The notes below the pieces were generated by a model, which was given only the letters and a program-made list of their open reading frames with translations, did not search any database and was not told the origin of the DNA. DNA of 60,240 nt. Origin: Intoshia linei (Eukaryota > Orthonectida > Rhopaluridae). Positions 23,683 through 35,805 of this stretch are shown here, piece after piece. The DNA lies in assembly GCA_001642005.1 (NCBI GenBank), contig LWCA01000073.1, positions 1 through 60,240 of the forward strand, written 5' to 3'. Numbering within the stretch: the stretch's first letter is position 1; each line of letters begins with the position of its first letter. The position numbers and the translations under genes were made by a program.

Positions 23683-26600
23683 ATGAGTGATATTTTAAAA
23701 AAAATTGGTCAAAATCCAGATTATAAACTTTCACCGCAAGATTTCGTTGCAATTTGGAATCAATATGATGTTGATAGTAAAACTTTTATTGTGTTAATTT
23801 TTAATTAATTAGGGGTTGGTTATCTAAAAGACGACAAATTAGATTCTTTTATAATGGATAGTATGAAATCTACATCAAATATTAAAGTTAGTAGACCTCA
23901 AGTTGATAATATAAAAACGTATATAATGGAAGTATATGACACTGACAAATCTGGTTCAATATCTATCAAAGAGGTTATATTATATTTTGAAATTTAAAAA
24001 AAAATTTGTAAATTGTACATTGTGTATATTAACGAATTAATTAAATATTTTTATTTAGATGGCAAATATATTACCAGTTAGTCAAAATTTTTTAGTTTAT
24101 CTTTTGAAAGACATAAATATTACGTCAAGTTATGAATTTATACAAGTAATTTTTACTTTATTGTTAGAATTATTTACATGTTAATATAGATATGGAAATT
24201 GTTTGATGAAAATTGCAGTGGATACATAGAAATAGATGAATTAAAAGTATAATTTATTATATTGTTTAGTTAAATTTTTGTTTTATTATACTGTATTCTT
24301 CATCTCTATATGGCAATGTAAGGACTTGATAATTTTGGCGAACAATATAAAAAAAATTAAATACAATATTGCATTTACATCGCCAATCAAATATATTGCC
24401 ATGAATTTATTGAAAAATTTTATTTTACCAACGGGGGGCATGGGGAAAGGTATACAACATTTTCTAATAAAAATTAATCCTTACTTAATTTTATCGTTAA
24501 ATTTTCTACTATGTAAAACTTTGTTAATTTAAATTTATTAATTAAATATTAACATTATGTAAATTTTTAAATATTTTCACATCTTGGCACTGTTGATAAA
24601 ATATACTTAGTTTATAATGTGCTACGCAATAATTGTTTTGGTGTATGGGTGTTACCGTTTATTTTAATAACTACCAGTCTTAGAATTTTATAAAGCCACA
24701 TTTCAAATACAGTTTTTTCCGGGGTGTTAGCAAAATAAATTTCAACCTCCCAAAATCACATCTTATGGGTCAAAAAGCCTAATTGGCCCTTTTTTTGAAA
24801 ATCAAACAAGTTATAGAATTTAAAAAAATATATATTCTGATACGGATTTTAAAATCATAGACATTATCATAAATTAAAATTTATAAAAAATATATCTTCA
24901 TGACCAAAACCCCAAATGAACCTTTTTTTATGAAAACAGCCCTATAATTTAAAAAAAATTACAGGTGGTATAGTTGTATCCTGTTAAAACACACAAAAAA
25001 TTTCAATCTGAATAAGTGACGACTTCACGGTCAAAAATGCATTTTAGTATTCATATATTTTTTTTCCGAAATATTTTATTAAAAAAAAATGTGAAATAAT
25101 TAACGGTTCTAATATTAAAAAAAGGTTATTCTGATAGAGCTTATTCCAGTTGATATAAATACAAAATTCCAATCCCCAGAAATCTGCGCATTCCCGGTGA
25201 AAATAATTTTTAATATATTATCAACCAATATTTTTCAAATATTTAGATAAAAATAAAAAATAATAAAAATTGAAAATGTAAATATCAATCTTATAATTTC
25301 AAAAAAAACTATGCATTGAACGTCTACACATTTCCAATAAAGAAATATAAGTGAAAATCTATATCAGTGGTTCTCAACCCGTCAGTTAACAGTATGGGAA
25401 CCAGAAAAATGATGTTAAAAATAAATAATAATTCAGATTATCTTTATGAGAAATATTGTAAAGAAGGTGGGGATTTACTGGCCCAACTCTCTTGAAATAA
25501 TTTAAATAAATTACTTACCTCTTTATAATGATATTTAACTAAAAAATTATCTCTCACTAGCCTGGATGCTTCTTCGTAGTGTGAGGGAGGCAACTGATTT
25601 TACCGGCTAAATTCCGTGTGTTATTAATTTTTTAATTAAAAATCAAATTGTTTTATATATGCGACATGCAAAAAAAAATTTTAATCATGATTTTAGGTGC
25701 CACGATTTTTTGAATTTACATTTAAATTAAACTAAAACTTAATTAAATTTTTTGAAAATGAATATTTGATATTTATTTAGATATTTAAAAAAAAATCGAA
25801 GGAATCAATTATATAGATTTCCACCCATATTTCTTCAATGGAAATGTACATACGTTCAATTTATTTTTAATTTTAATCCAACCTTTAAAAAATATTGACT
25901 GATAATATATTAAAAATTATTTTTCACCGGGAATGCGTAGATTTCTGGGGTTGAACTTTTGTATTTATATCAACTGGAATAAGCTCTACTAGAATAATCT
26001 CATTTTTTTTAATTGTAGGACCGTTCATTATTTCAAATTTTTGTTTTAATAAAATACTTTCGAAAAATTAAAAAAAATGAATACTAAAGTGCTTTTTTGA
26101 CCGTGAAGGCGTCACTTATTAAGATTAAAAATTTTATGTGTGTTAACAGGATACAAGTGTACCACCTGTAAATTTTTTTAAATTATAGGGCTGTCTTCAT
26201 AAAAAAAAGGGTCATTTGTGGTTTTGATCCTGAAAATTATCTTTTTTAACATTTCCATTTATGATAATGTTTATGATTTTAAAAACTATTCCAGAATTTA
26301 TGTTTAAAAAAATTTTAGGACATGTTTCATTTTTAAAACAAAGGGTAAATTGTGGCTTTAACCATAATGATATGCGTTTCTAAGGCTGAAATTAACGACA
26401 ATGTTAATGGTTTTAAAACGCGTTGTAGAATGTATGTTTTATTAAATTTTTTGGTTGATTTTGGGCTGATTTTTTTTTAAAAATAAGGGGAAATTGTGTT
26501 TTTGACTTTGAAGGACTAAAATTCTGAAACTGAAAAATGGATAAAAACACGTCCTGGTAAAAACTGTATTAAAAATTGTATTTTTTAAATCCTACGACTG

Positions 26601-27620
26601 TCAATTATTTCAATAAATGATTACACACACAGACATTCATTTTTATGTAAGTAAAAGATAGTTAACCATTTATTAATTTGAATAATTTTGAAATAAATAT
26701 GTATGTATAAAATAAATAATGCGATTGTAGAGTTTGAGCAATACCAAAAGTCAACCTGTGCAATATACAATATAAATAATTTTTAATTTAGCAATTTTTA
26801 AAATATCTAACAAATTCTGTAGTTGATGATGATAGATTAATGGAATACACAAATTATATTGTAATATATTGTAATTATTATAAATAAAAACCCCAATCTA
26901 TAAATGTCACTAAAATCTTTATATATGTATATTTATTATCACCATTTTCATCATTTTAGTTGGATCTTTACGATTTTAATAAAGATGGAAAATTAGCAAT
27001 GTCCGAAATGGCAAAGTTAATTTACAATTATATTATTTGTATTTGTTTATACTTTATCTATTAGTTTGCTCCCAGTTAAACAAAATTTCTTGTGTAATGC
27101 AAAATTTAAAGTAATTTTTTATCCTTAATTTTTTTTAATTTTTTTAATTTTTTTAAAATTTTTTAGCATTTAGAAAATTTAACTGAAGCTGAAATTGATA
27201 CTGTTTTTGATTTTTACGATAATGTGATTTAAAATAATTGATGGATGAATAAATAGATTTTAGAATAACGACGAATTTCTAGATATGACAGAATTGAGTG
27301 CTTTTTTAAAAGATTTAATAGAACTAATCAAAGCAGTAATTTTTCAGTTTTTATAAATCAGTATAAATAATAATTGTTTTTTTTTAAATAATAAATATTT
27401 TAAAAGCCTTATTGTGATCCACCTTTTGAGCTTAAGATGTTAAATTTTAGTTTAATCAATTAGAATGTAAATTATACAATAAATGTTTATTTAGGATTAT
27501 GATGAAAGTGACATAAACGAAATGAAATGTTTTATTGTCGAAAATTGGACCCAAGAGAATTCCAACTATATTAATAGAAAACAAATGAAAATGCTATTAT
27601 TGCAAATATACAGCAAATAA
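23683..27620 (+). CDS. Calbindin-32/calretinin-like hexa-EF-hand calcium-binding protein
   Basis: Cytosolic calcium buffer or sensor. Exons 23683-23776, 23813-23973, 24059-24145, 24190-24246, 26960-27015, 27065-27110, 27167-27223, 27264-27335 and 27495-27620 sum to 251 codons plus stop, close to calbindin D28k. Six EF-hand units: EF1 DVDRVGYLKDDK has lysine instead of glutamate at loop position 12. EF2 DTDKSGSISIKE, EF3 DENCSGYIEIDE, EF4 DFNKDGKLAMSE and EF5 DNNNDEFLDMTE keep the acidic ligands. EF6 (ENWTQENSNYINRKQ) is degenerate. The paired linkers MANILPVSQNF and MANLLPVKQNF repeat the calbindin pattern. Intron 4 is 2.7 kb and contains two Helitron-like copies facing each other. Drosophila calbindin-32 and vertebrate calretinin are the nearest families I know; orthology is inferred. 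Confidence 0.88.
24603..25365 (+). mobile_element. Helitron-like repeat in calbindin intron 4 (copy D)
   Basis: Begins near ACTTAGTTTATAATGTGCTACGC (the 5' end of the family) and contains the TTTTTCCGGG, GTTGTATCCTGTTAA, CATTCCCGGTGAAAA and CTACACATTTCCAATAAAG blocks. It breaks off at a CAGTGGTTCTCAACC sequence at 25366 that looks like a hAT end. Confidence 0.6.
25785..26655 (-). mobile_element. Helitron-like repeat with internal tandem units (copy E)
   Basis: Starts with TATATAGATTTCCACCCATA and ends near ACACACAGACATTC. Between 26180 and 26600 the unit 'AGGRCTG(T)TTCATTTTTAAAA...GGGTAAATTGTGGTTTTGACC...TTATGATTTTAAAA' occurs three times at 130-150 bp spacing. Confidence 0.55.
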
Positions 27621-28278
27621 AATTATACCATGTTTAAACTTTCTACATGTAACAAATGTTAATTAATAAATAATGTTGCTAATGTAAAATCTGTTGTAAT
27701 TACTCCATTTTATTAATGAATTAATGTAAACAGGAAATTTCAATTGAAGAGTATTATCTGGGTCAATTAAACAATAGCTGTTTCTGTAAATTTTGTTTAA
27801 ACTATTGAATTTTATTTAAAAACAAATTCTTTTAAAAAAACAAGTTTATCATGTAACCCATATAAAATTGTTACATTTCGATTTTATACCTAAAGTATTT
27901 ATTTAAATTAAATGTACCCATATAATACGCACTTTGAATACACCGAAGAAGATAATTTGAATACATTTCAACATGATCGAATGAAATCTGAAATAAATCA
28001 AGAAATTTTGATGTCGTAATATATGTTTTATTTAAGTGAATTACATATAAAATATAAACGTATATACGTGAATACCTCAAATAAGTCAGTGACTAGATCC
28101 TAGTAGGGACTTGCAAACGATATGAACGTACGTAACATTTTTAATATTGACAGACAGGTATAAGTGTCTGAGTTAAAAATTGAAAATTATTAATTTAATT
28201 TTAATTGTAAATAATTTCATTTTTTTATCGGTACTGATTGTATAATATTACAATGTCAAATGGTTAATATAGATAAAA

Positions 28279-28860
28279 CTAGCTTGGCTGTTTTGTACTT
28301 TGTACAAACAATACCTAGCTCGCTGATGGCGGACATTTTTTAATTCTACCAAAAAAATAATATTACCTGATTTTTTGATAGTGAAGGCGTCACTTAGTCA
28401 AATTGAAATTTTTTGTGTGTATTAACTGGCTATAACTGTATCATCTGTATTTTTTTTAATTTTAGAGATGTTTTCATTTTTTAATAAAAAGTAATCTGTA
28501 ATTTTGATGGTGAAAATAAACTTTTTTCAAGTTTTCATTTATGATAATACTTATGATTTTAAATACTATCCCAGAATTTATGTTGTATACAATTCTAGAA
28601 CTTTTTTTATTTTTACAAAAATTGGTAATTTAATGTTTTGGTCGTGAAGATTAAAGATTTTGAAATTGAACATTATTATTATGTTGACGATTTTAAAATA
28701 ATGATCTGGATTGTGTAATTTTTATAATTCTAAGACAGGTTTGAATTTAAAAAAAAAAATAATTGGTGGTTTTGACCTTGAAGGACTCAATTTCTAAGAT
28801 GGAAATGTATCTTACTTTCACCACCAGAAAAAAGTGGAGAGGTGTGCGGGTAAGCAAATT
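28279..28860 (-). mobile_element. Helitron-like repeat (copy F)
   Basis: Reverse 3' terminus CTAGCTTGGCTGTTTTGTAC with the TTTGTACAAA hairpin, then tandem units ending at a CACCAGAAAAAAGTGGAG block. The family 5' end is lost. Confidence 0.55.
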
Positions 28861-28894
28861 TAACTGTACGATAATAGATTAATATATATATAAA

Positions 28895-29505
28895 TGATAA
28901 TAGAACACACACAAAAAAATTCAATTTGAATAAATGACACCCCCACAGTCAAAAATGCATTTTAGTATTCATATATTTTTTTCCGAAATATTTTATTAAC
29001 ATAATGTAAAACAAAAAATGTAAAATAATTAACTGTCCGATAATTAAAAAAAAAAAATTATTCTGATAGAGCTTATTCCAGTTGATATAAATACAAAATT
29101 TCAACCCCAGTAATCTACGAATTCCCGGTGAAAAATAATTTTTAATATATTATCAACCAATATAATTCATATTTTTAATATTCATATTTCGATTAAAATA
29201 AAATATGAAAATATAAATATTGATTCTACAATTTCCAAAAAAAATGTGCATTGAACGTCTACACATTTGCAATAAAGAAATATGGGTGAAAATCTATATA
29301 ATTTAATCTTTCGGAATTTTTTTTATTGCTACGCAATTTTTAAATTTCAAATTTTAATTTCAAAAAATTTTGTTAAAACTTTAATACAACTTTGTTATTA
29401 TAATGTTTATATTTATTACAATCCTATGCAATATTGGTAAAATTCACCTAAAATATGTTTATAAAGTGGTTATTCCGTTAATTATTGATGCATAATTGGT
29501 ATATT
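28895..29505 (+). mobile_element. Helitron-like repeat (copy G) abutting the coiled-coil gene
   Basis: Contains the family blocks ACACACAAAAAAATTCAATT, TTCCCGGTGAAAAATA and TATGGGTGAAAATCTATATAA, then the TAAAGTGGTTATTCCGTTAATT stretch shared with the full copy at 38815-38840. The 5' part and the CTAG terminus are missing. Confidence 0.55.
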
Positions 29506-29524
29506 TATTGGTGTTGCAGGCCGT

Positions 29525-32500
29525 ATGCGGCCCTTGGATCCCATTTTGATAGGAATGTTGTATATTTTATTTAATTTTAAAATTATTAGAAAACTTTTAT
29601 CTCAATCTATCAACGACATAAAAAATTCTTTGGTAAATGATGATTACGCCTCAAATACAAATAAATACCAAATGTATAATGAACCCGACTACAATAAAAG
29701 TAATATAATTATATTATGGTTATTATAGAGTAGGGTGGGCATTATGTTTCACTTTCTGAATAGAACGGGAAAAAATTTTACTCCAATTTAAATATTTAAG
29801 TTGAATTTTAGTTGAATTAATTAAAAATACACATGTAAACTATTCATTTATATCTATATAAAAATTATTGAATGATTCATTTTAAAAGTTGGATTTAAAT
29901 TAGTTTATAATCGCAGTATGTTATCTAAATTAATCTGTATATCGGTCACTCTCTTGGTATACTATACAATGTGTAGTACACATATTATTGTAGATTGTTT
30001 TTTTATATTGGATATTGAATTTTTTTTATTTTTATAGGTGTCAACTGGAAAGAAAAACACTTCAAGCAGTATCAGTATAATCAAAGATTGGAAAAAGAAT
30101 CAATTCAATTGAGTGAAAAATTATTTCATGCAAAAATGGCTCTTAAACAAAGAAAAGAGAGTAACATATAAATATTATAATTTGATATATCAGTTAGTAT
30201 ATATTGGAACATAACGTACACCAATTCCGCTATTTTATTGCCTAAAAATTGAAAATAACAGTTATAAATCACATTGGTCATCATAATTTTTACATACTTA
30301 AGAAATTTTCCAACATTACCTATTAATAAATTAAAATAGGCCCTCATGATTGTAGGCCCAGTCCATATCCACCTCTACAGGGTCCTGCGCATACTTCAAC
30401 AACGTTAAAAATTTAACATAATCACAAACATAATTTAAAACAATTGATTCGTTCATTCAATCACTGATTCGATACATCAGATTAAAATTTATCAGATATA
30501 CATTATTAAAATATACAGGTGATAGATTTGTATCATGTTAACACACATAAAAAATTTCAATCCGAATAAGTGACAACTTCACGGTCAAAAAAGCATTTTA
30601 GTATTATATATTTTTTTTCTAAAATATTTTATTAAAACAAAAAATATGAAATAATTAACGGTCCGAAAATTAAAAAAAAAGATTATTTTGATAGAGCTTA
30701 TTCTAGTTGATATAAATACAAAATTTCAACCACAGAAATTTACGCATTCCCGGTGAAAAATAATTTTTAATATATTATCAACCAATATTTTTCAAATATT
30801 TCGAATTAAAATCAAAAATTGAAAATGTAAATATTGAACCTACAATTTCAAAAAAAATGTGCATTGTACGTTTACACACTTCCAATAAAGACATATGGGT
30901 GAAAATCTATATAATTCATTCCCTCGGAATTTTTAAAAGGATTGATAATAGTGAATAGTATGATTTTTAAGTTAGATTTTTTTGGTAGAATAAAAATGTG
31001 CCTTCGGTAGAGCTAGCTGCTGTTTGTACGTAGTACATAACAGTCAACCTAATAAAATATATTCAGTGATGATTTTTTGTTTCAAAAAATATAATTGACG
31101 TTATATGAAACCTAAATTGGCCCCGTTATAAATTTTAAATTGATTCAACATTATAATTTAGACGGAAAACATGAAAATTCATATAATTATTACAACAATT
31201 ATTATAAAATTTCAAAACATAGACTGCATTTATTGGAAAAACAAAAATTGAAAATTTTTGGTGAATTGCGAGACCTTGAAAGAAGATTAGATGGTGAATC
31301 TGCAGTAATATTTAATTAAAAATTGGACCCACAAACCCACATAAATGGTTTAAAAAGTTAAAAAAAATAATGGACCTTATAATATTTTTAGACTAAATCG
31401 AAATTTAGATGAAATTAATAATATAATTTTTTATAGTCCTAGCCATGTGAGGGAATTTTACATGAATATGAGTGTAATGATTTGGACAGCGAGTTTGTTT
31501 GACTTCGACTTTAAAAATATTTTGACTGGTGTTATGCCGTGTCAAGGTCGAACTGGCCGAAATAATGGCTATTATTAATCATTATATGTTTATCACGGTT
31601 TATCAGTGTTTGTACATAATCATACATTTTTATTGATTCCTGATATAAATAGCCCTGTATGTCTTTTTTAAAATTTAATTTAAATGCATTTAAGTATTTA
31701 TTATTTTTTACTATTTTAGTTTACTAATAATAATAATAAATACCCCTATGTTGATTATATTAATTGCATTATTAATTAGGCTTATCATCGAGCAAAAGAT
31801 GCATTGAATGAAAAAGTTGTTGAATTAAATGCTATAGCGGATAATATAGAAAGAGTTCAAAATTATCAAAGAAATGCTTTAGCCATGATTCAATCACATC
31901 ATAAGCAACACAATATTATAACCGATAAAAATAGGTTTTTAAATAAAGTGGTCAGAAAAAATACGTATTATCAATTTTAGTTTATTTGGTGATAAATGTA
32001 AAGCTAAAACTACTTATCTATGATGACGAATAAAAATTTTGGGTTTAAAATAAAGTGGCACGAAAAATATGTACTATCACTTTTAGTTTATTTGGAATAA
32101 ATTTTAAGCCGAAAATTTTTATTCGTCATCATTAATAAGTAGTTTTAGCTTTACATTTATTACCAAATAAACTAAAATTGATAATACGTATTTTTTCTGA
32201 CCACTTTATTTAAAATGTATTGAAAATAAACTAAAAGTGATAATACGTATATTTCTGGCCATTTTATTTTACAGTGTAATCACCATGAATCAATTACTTA
32301 ATCAATATTTACCATAATTTAACAATTTTAAAAATTATTTCCATTTTTTTGAAAAACTAAAAAATTAAAATTGAGTAATTAAAAATTATTTACATGTATA
32401 TTAAAATTCACTTCATAATAATTTTTAAAAATACAAATTAAACACCTATTTAAATAGAAAAAAGGAAAAAATTGTACGTATTGATGATACTCCATTAATT

Positions 32501-32662
32501 CATACCGAAGATTTAAACAAATTAACAAATGAGATTGATGATTACGAAAAGTATATAGAAATGGCAAACCTTCCTCGAGAAAAAACAATTGTCAAATCAA
32601 AAACAGTACCAAGTAAAATTCCCCAAAAAATTAAAAAAAAGAGAAAATTGATAAAGCATTAG
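29525..32662 (+). CDS. Coiled-coil protein of unknown family, 5 exons
   Basis: I do not recognise this protein. Exons 29525-29699, 30038-30160, 31162-31304, 31780-31934 and 32458-32662 join in phase to 266 codons plus stop. The product is rich in K, E, N and Y. Two predicted coiled-coil stretches stand out: exon 2 (NWKEKHFKQYQYNQRLEKES) and exons 3-4 (LLEKQKLKIFGELRDLERRL, then AYHRAKDALNEKVVELNA). The C-terminus is a lysine-rich tail (PQKIKKKRKLIKH). No membrane segment or signal peptide in the well-supported part. The start is uncertain: the hydrophobic MLYILFNFKII near the N-terminus may be intron sequence, and the exon sits directly beside a Helitron-like copy. Conserved reading frame and phases over five exons argue for a real gene. 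A cytoskeletal or centrosomal role is possible but only a guess. Confidence 0.6.
30515..31053 (+). mobile_element. Helitron-like repeat in an intron of the coiled-coil gene (copy H)
   Basis: Runs from GTATCATGTTAACACACATA through CATTCCCGGTGAAAAATA to the terminal GGTAGAGCTAGCTGCTG, GTACGTAGTACATAACAG and CAACCTAA. The last four bases are CTAA where the other copies have CTAG. Confidence 0.6.
31945..32275. repeat. Foldback repeat filling the last intron of the coiled-coil gene
   Basis: The left arm (about 31945-32050: AAATAAAGTGGTCAGAAAAA, then AAAGCTAAAACTACTTAT) reappears as reverse complement at about 32110-32215 (ATAAGTAGTTTTAGCTTTAC, then TTTTTCTGACCACTTTATTT). A third, shorter unit follows to 32275. 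The arms are nearly identical, so the RNA could form a strong hairpin about 10 bp after the splice donor. Confidence 0.7.
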
Positions 32663-34719
32663 TAAAAAATTGTGTAAATAAAATGTATATTATATAAAAT
32701 AAATAATGACAAGCGTAATGTTATTTTTCTAGTTTAAACATAATTTTACTAAAATGAAATGAAACAAATTTTTGATAAAATTAATTTATACATATGTGAA
32801 TATGTTGAAATAATTATCGTACAATACAATGAAAAGTAGAAATTTATCAGGTAAATTTGATATAAATTAATATATGACCTTTTAACCGCATTGAATGAAA
32901 TGTATCGTTTCATGTAAAGTTGAATTGTACTTGTAGCAATTTAATGATATGAATCTTGGATAAATTAATTTAATTAATTAATTTCATCATAATGCGTAAT
33001 TTAATTTATGTGATCTAATAATCTATATTTTGAATTTCAAATTTCTACATTTGTAGTATTTATTTTATTTATTTTTTCACTTTTTTTGTTTTGTTTAATT
33101 CATAGTTTAATGTGAATTTTTAATTATTATTACTTTTATTTACTTTGTTAATGGTATACTACATTATTCAATTTTACGATAGAATTAACATTAACAATTC
33201 ATTGCGGCTAATTGCGTTTTTTGTTTATATTCATTTTTTCTAGTCTCATTTTATTTCTATTGTCTCATTTTATCATCAAGATTAACAGTCTTCATCAATA
33301 ATTATAAATGTAACATTTAACAGTGATATATATACAAGAATATCATGATCTACGTGTTGATGTTTTATATTGAAGATGAGAAATGTGTATAATTTTAAAA
33401 ATTTGTAATACACAGTATATGTATTAAAATTTTGATTATGTAGCTAAATGTAGATCTTAATTTAAGACTTAAACGCTTCAGGCTTAATCATAGCATGCCA
33501 ATTTATCCAATGTATTAATAGGATATAAATATATAAATTTTCAAAATTTTTATATATACATTCTATTCTTTATTATTAATACATGTAAAAATGATTCGAA
33601 ATAATTTTTTAATGGCGAAGTAGTAATTCGATTATAATCGAATTACACTGTATATTAAAATATTAATTTTGTAATAATATTTATGTAATCGGTTATTATG
33701 AAATGTGTATTATTTGTAAATTTAGAATGGAGAATAGCGAAAATTAAGTTTAAACGTTAAACATTTACACAAAATATGTACTGTATTCCGGATGATATCA
33801 GAATTACAGAAAAAGTTGTGTTGATTCGAAGTGGATCTTAAAAGAAATATCTAGAGTTTCACAGTAGGATATTTTATAGTAATTCCTGGTTAACGGAAGA
33901 CCTCATTACCGGGAAAATTCTTGATTAACCGCCTAGTTATATTTCTCAAGGTCAAAATTTCCGCTATTTAATTAATTTTTTTGGGGATAAGTAAGTTACA
34001 GCGTAAAATTAAAAATAATTAATGCTCGGATAAATATTATACATAATACAATGGCGCACTATCAAAATATCGTAAAAATATACTAATATTAGAATTTATA
34101 ATTGAATTGGATAAAAAAATATTCTCTGGTGTGAACACTATAGAATATTTCTAATTTTTTTGAAATATGGTTTGTAGGTATAATATGCTATTTTAATATT
34201 TCAGTTTTAACTTGGGTCTGTAGATCTACGATCAAATATCATATATTAAAATTAATATTAACTACGATTATAAAATACGATCTTTTGATTTACGATCAAA
34301 AAACTACGATCATTTGAACGGACACGTAATAAAATGTATATAATATTTAATATATACGCAATATTTTAGAAAATTATTTTTAATGCATATATATTTAATT
34401 ACAACTAGTTAATTATAATTTATATATTACTGAACTTGAACCATTTTATTTGAGAAATGGAATTATATAATTTAAACAAAAAATTTTATAATCTTTGTAC
34501 AGTAGACAAGTTAACATTTTGAAAATTTAACAAAACGCATATTTAAGAATTCTACTGACCAGTGTAACGAGTTGGTTCTTCTACAGCAGGGGTGTCAGTG
34601 ACGGGTATAGGATTTTCAATCAGGGGGCAAAATAATTAATAAGGACCACTCATATAATTTATTTAAATTAGAATTTTTATATTATGTTTATTAATATATT
34701 TATTTATCTTTATAATGCA

Positions 34720-34990
34720 CAATTGGGGTTTTTGACCCGTAAGATGTGAGTTTGAGAGGTTGAAATTTATCTTATTATATGCCCCGAAAAAAACTGTAAT
34801 TGAAACGTGGTCTTTAAAAAATTCTAAGAGTGGTAGTTATTTCAATAAAGTTTTTGACCCGTAAGATGTGAAATTGGGAGGTTGAAATTTATCTTATTAT
34901 ACGGTTTTTGACCCTTAAGATGTGAAATTGGGAGGTTGAAATTTATCTTATTATACGCGGAAAAAACTGTAATTGAAATGTTCTTTATAA
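34720..34990 (-). repeat. Tandem fragments of the Helitron-like repeat (copy I)
   Basis: The unit TTTTTGACCCGTAAGATGTG + GGGAGGTTGAAATTTATC + TTATTATA occurs three times (about 34728, 34850 and 34904). The last two are joined head to tail at 54 bp. Confidence 0.6.
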
Positions 34991-35128
34991 AATTAATGAT
35001 TAATTGATTAATTAAAAATGAAAACTAAGTTGCTTGCAGTAGTTTCGTCAAATATTTGTTATAATATATAAAGAATATTTCAAACCGAATTTTGATTTTA
35101 ACTTTTATTTTTGACATTAAAAACTAAC

Positions 35129-35700
35129 TAGCTTGGCTGTTTTGTACTTTGTACAAACAGCACGAGAGCGGAGATTTTTAATTTTACCCCAAAAATAATA
35201 AGTGCTTTTTTGACCGTGAAGGCGTCACTTTGTCAGATTACAATGTGACTATCATATGTAAATGTGTTTTTTTTAAAAAATGTTATTTGTGGTTTTGATG
35301 GTGAAAATAAACTTTTCTGAAATTTGAATTTATGATAATGCTTATGATTTTAAAAACTATCCCAGAGTTTATGTGTATACAATTCTAGGACTTTTTTCAT
35401 TTTTACAAAAAAGGATAATTTGATGTTTTGGACCTGTGAAGATTAAAGATTTTAAAATTGAACTTTATCATAATGTTGATAATTTTTAAATCGTGATTAG
35501 ATTGTGTATTTTTTATAATTCTAGGACTGGTTTGAATTTAAAAAAAAGGACAATTGGGGTTTTTCATCTTGAAGGACTCAATTTCTCATATTAAAATGTA
35601 TCTTACTTTCACCACCGGAAAAAACTGTTGTATAAATGATGAATTTTAAAAATTATAAGACTCTTAGTTATTGAAATAAACAACAATAGACAGACAGATA
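35129..35700 (-). mobile_element. Helitron-like repeat (copy J)
   Basis: Starts CTAGCTTGGCTGTTTTGTAC, then the CTTTGTACAAACAG hairpin arm. It continues through at least two internal units (TTTGATGTTTTGGACCTG and CAATTGGGGTTTTTCAT) to an end near 35700. The 5' terminus is lost. Confidence 0.55.
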
Positions 35701-35805
35701 ACCAATGAGTTTTAAGTTAGAAATCCTTAACTTCAAGATCAATAAATATAAAAAAAATATTGACTGAGCTTGAATAATTTACTCGCTAGAATCTAGATTC
35801 TAGAC

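Larger units (their letters stand above)
27621..29524. other. Intergenic region between the calbindin and coiled-coil genes
   Basis: No gene seen. A Helitron-like fragment on the minus strand (about 28279-28860, starting CTAGCTTGGCTGTTTTGTAC) is followed by one on the plus strand (about 28895-29505) that runs up to the first exon of the coiled-coil gene. Confidence 0.6.

Noticed and set aside
24278-24532. 84-codon ORF in calbindin intron 4
   Set aside because: Hydrophobic AT-rich translation with no homology, downstream of a clear splice donor.
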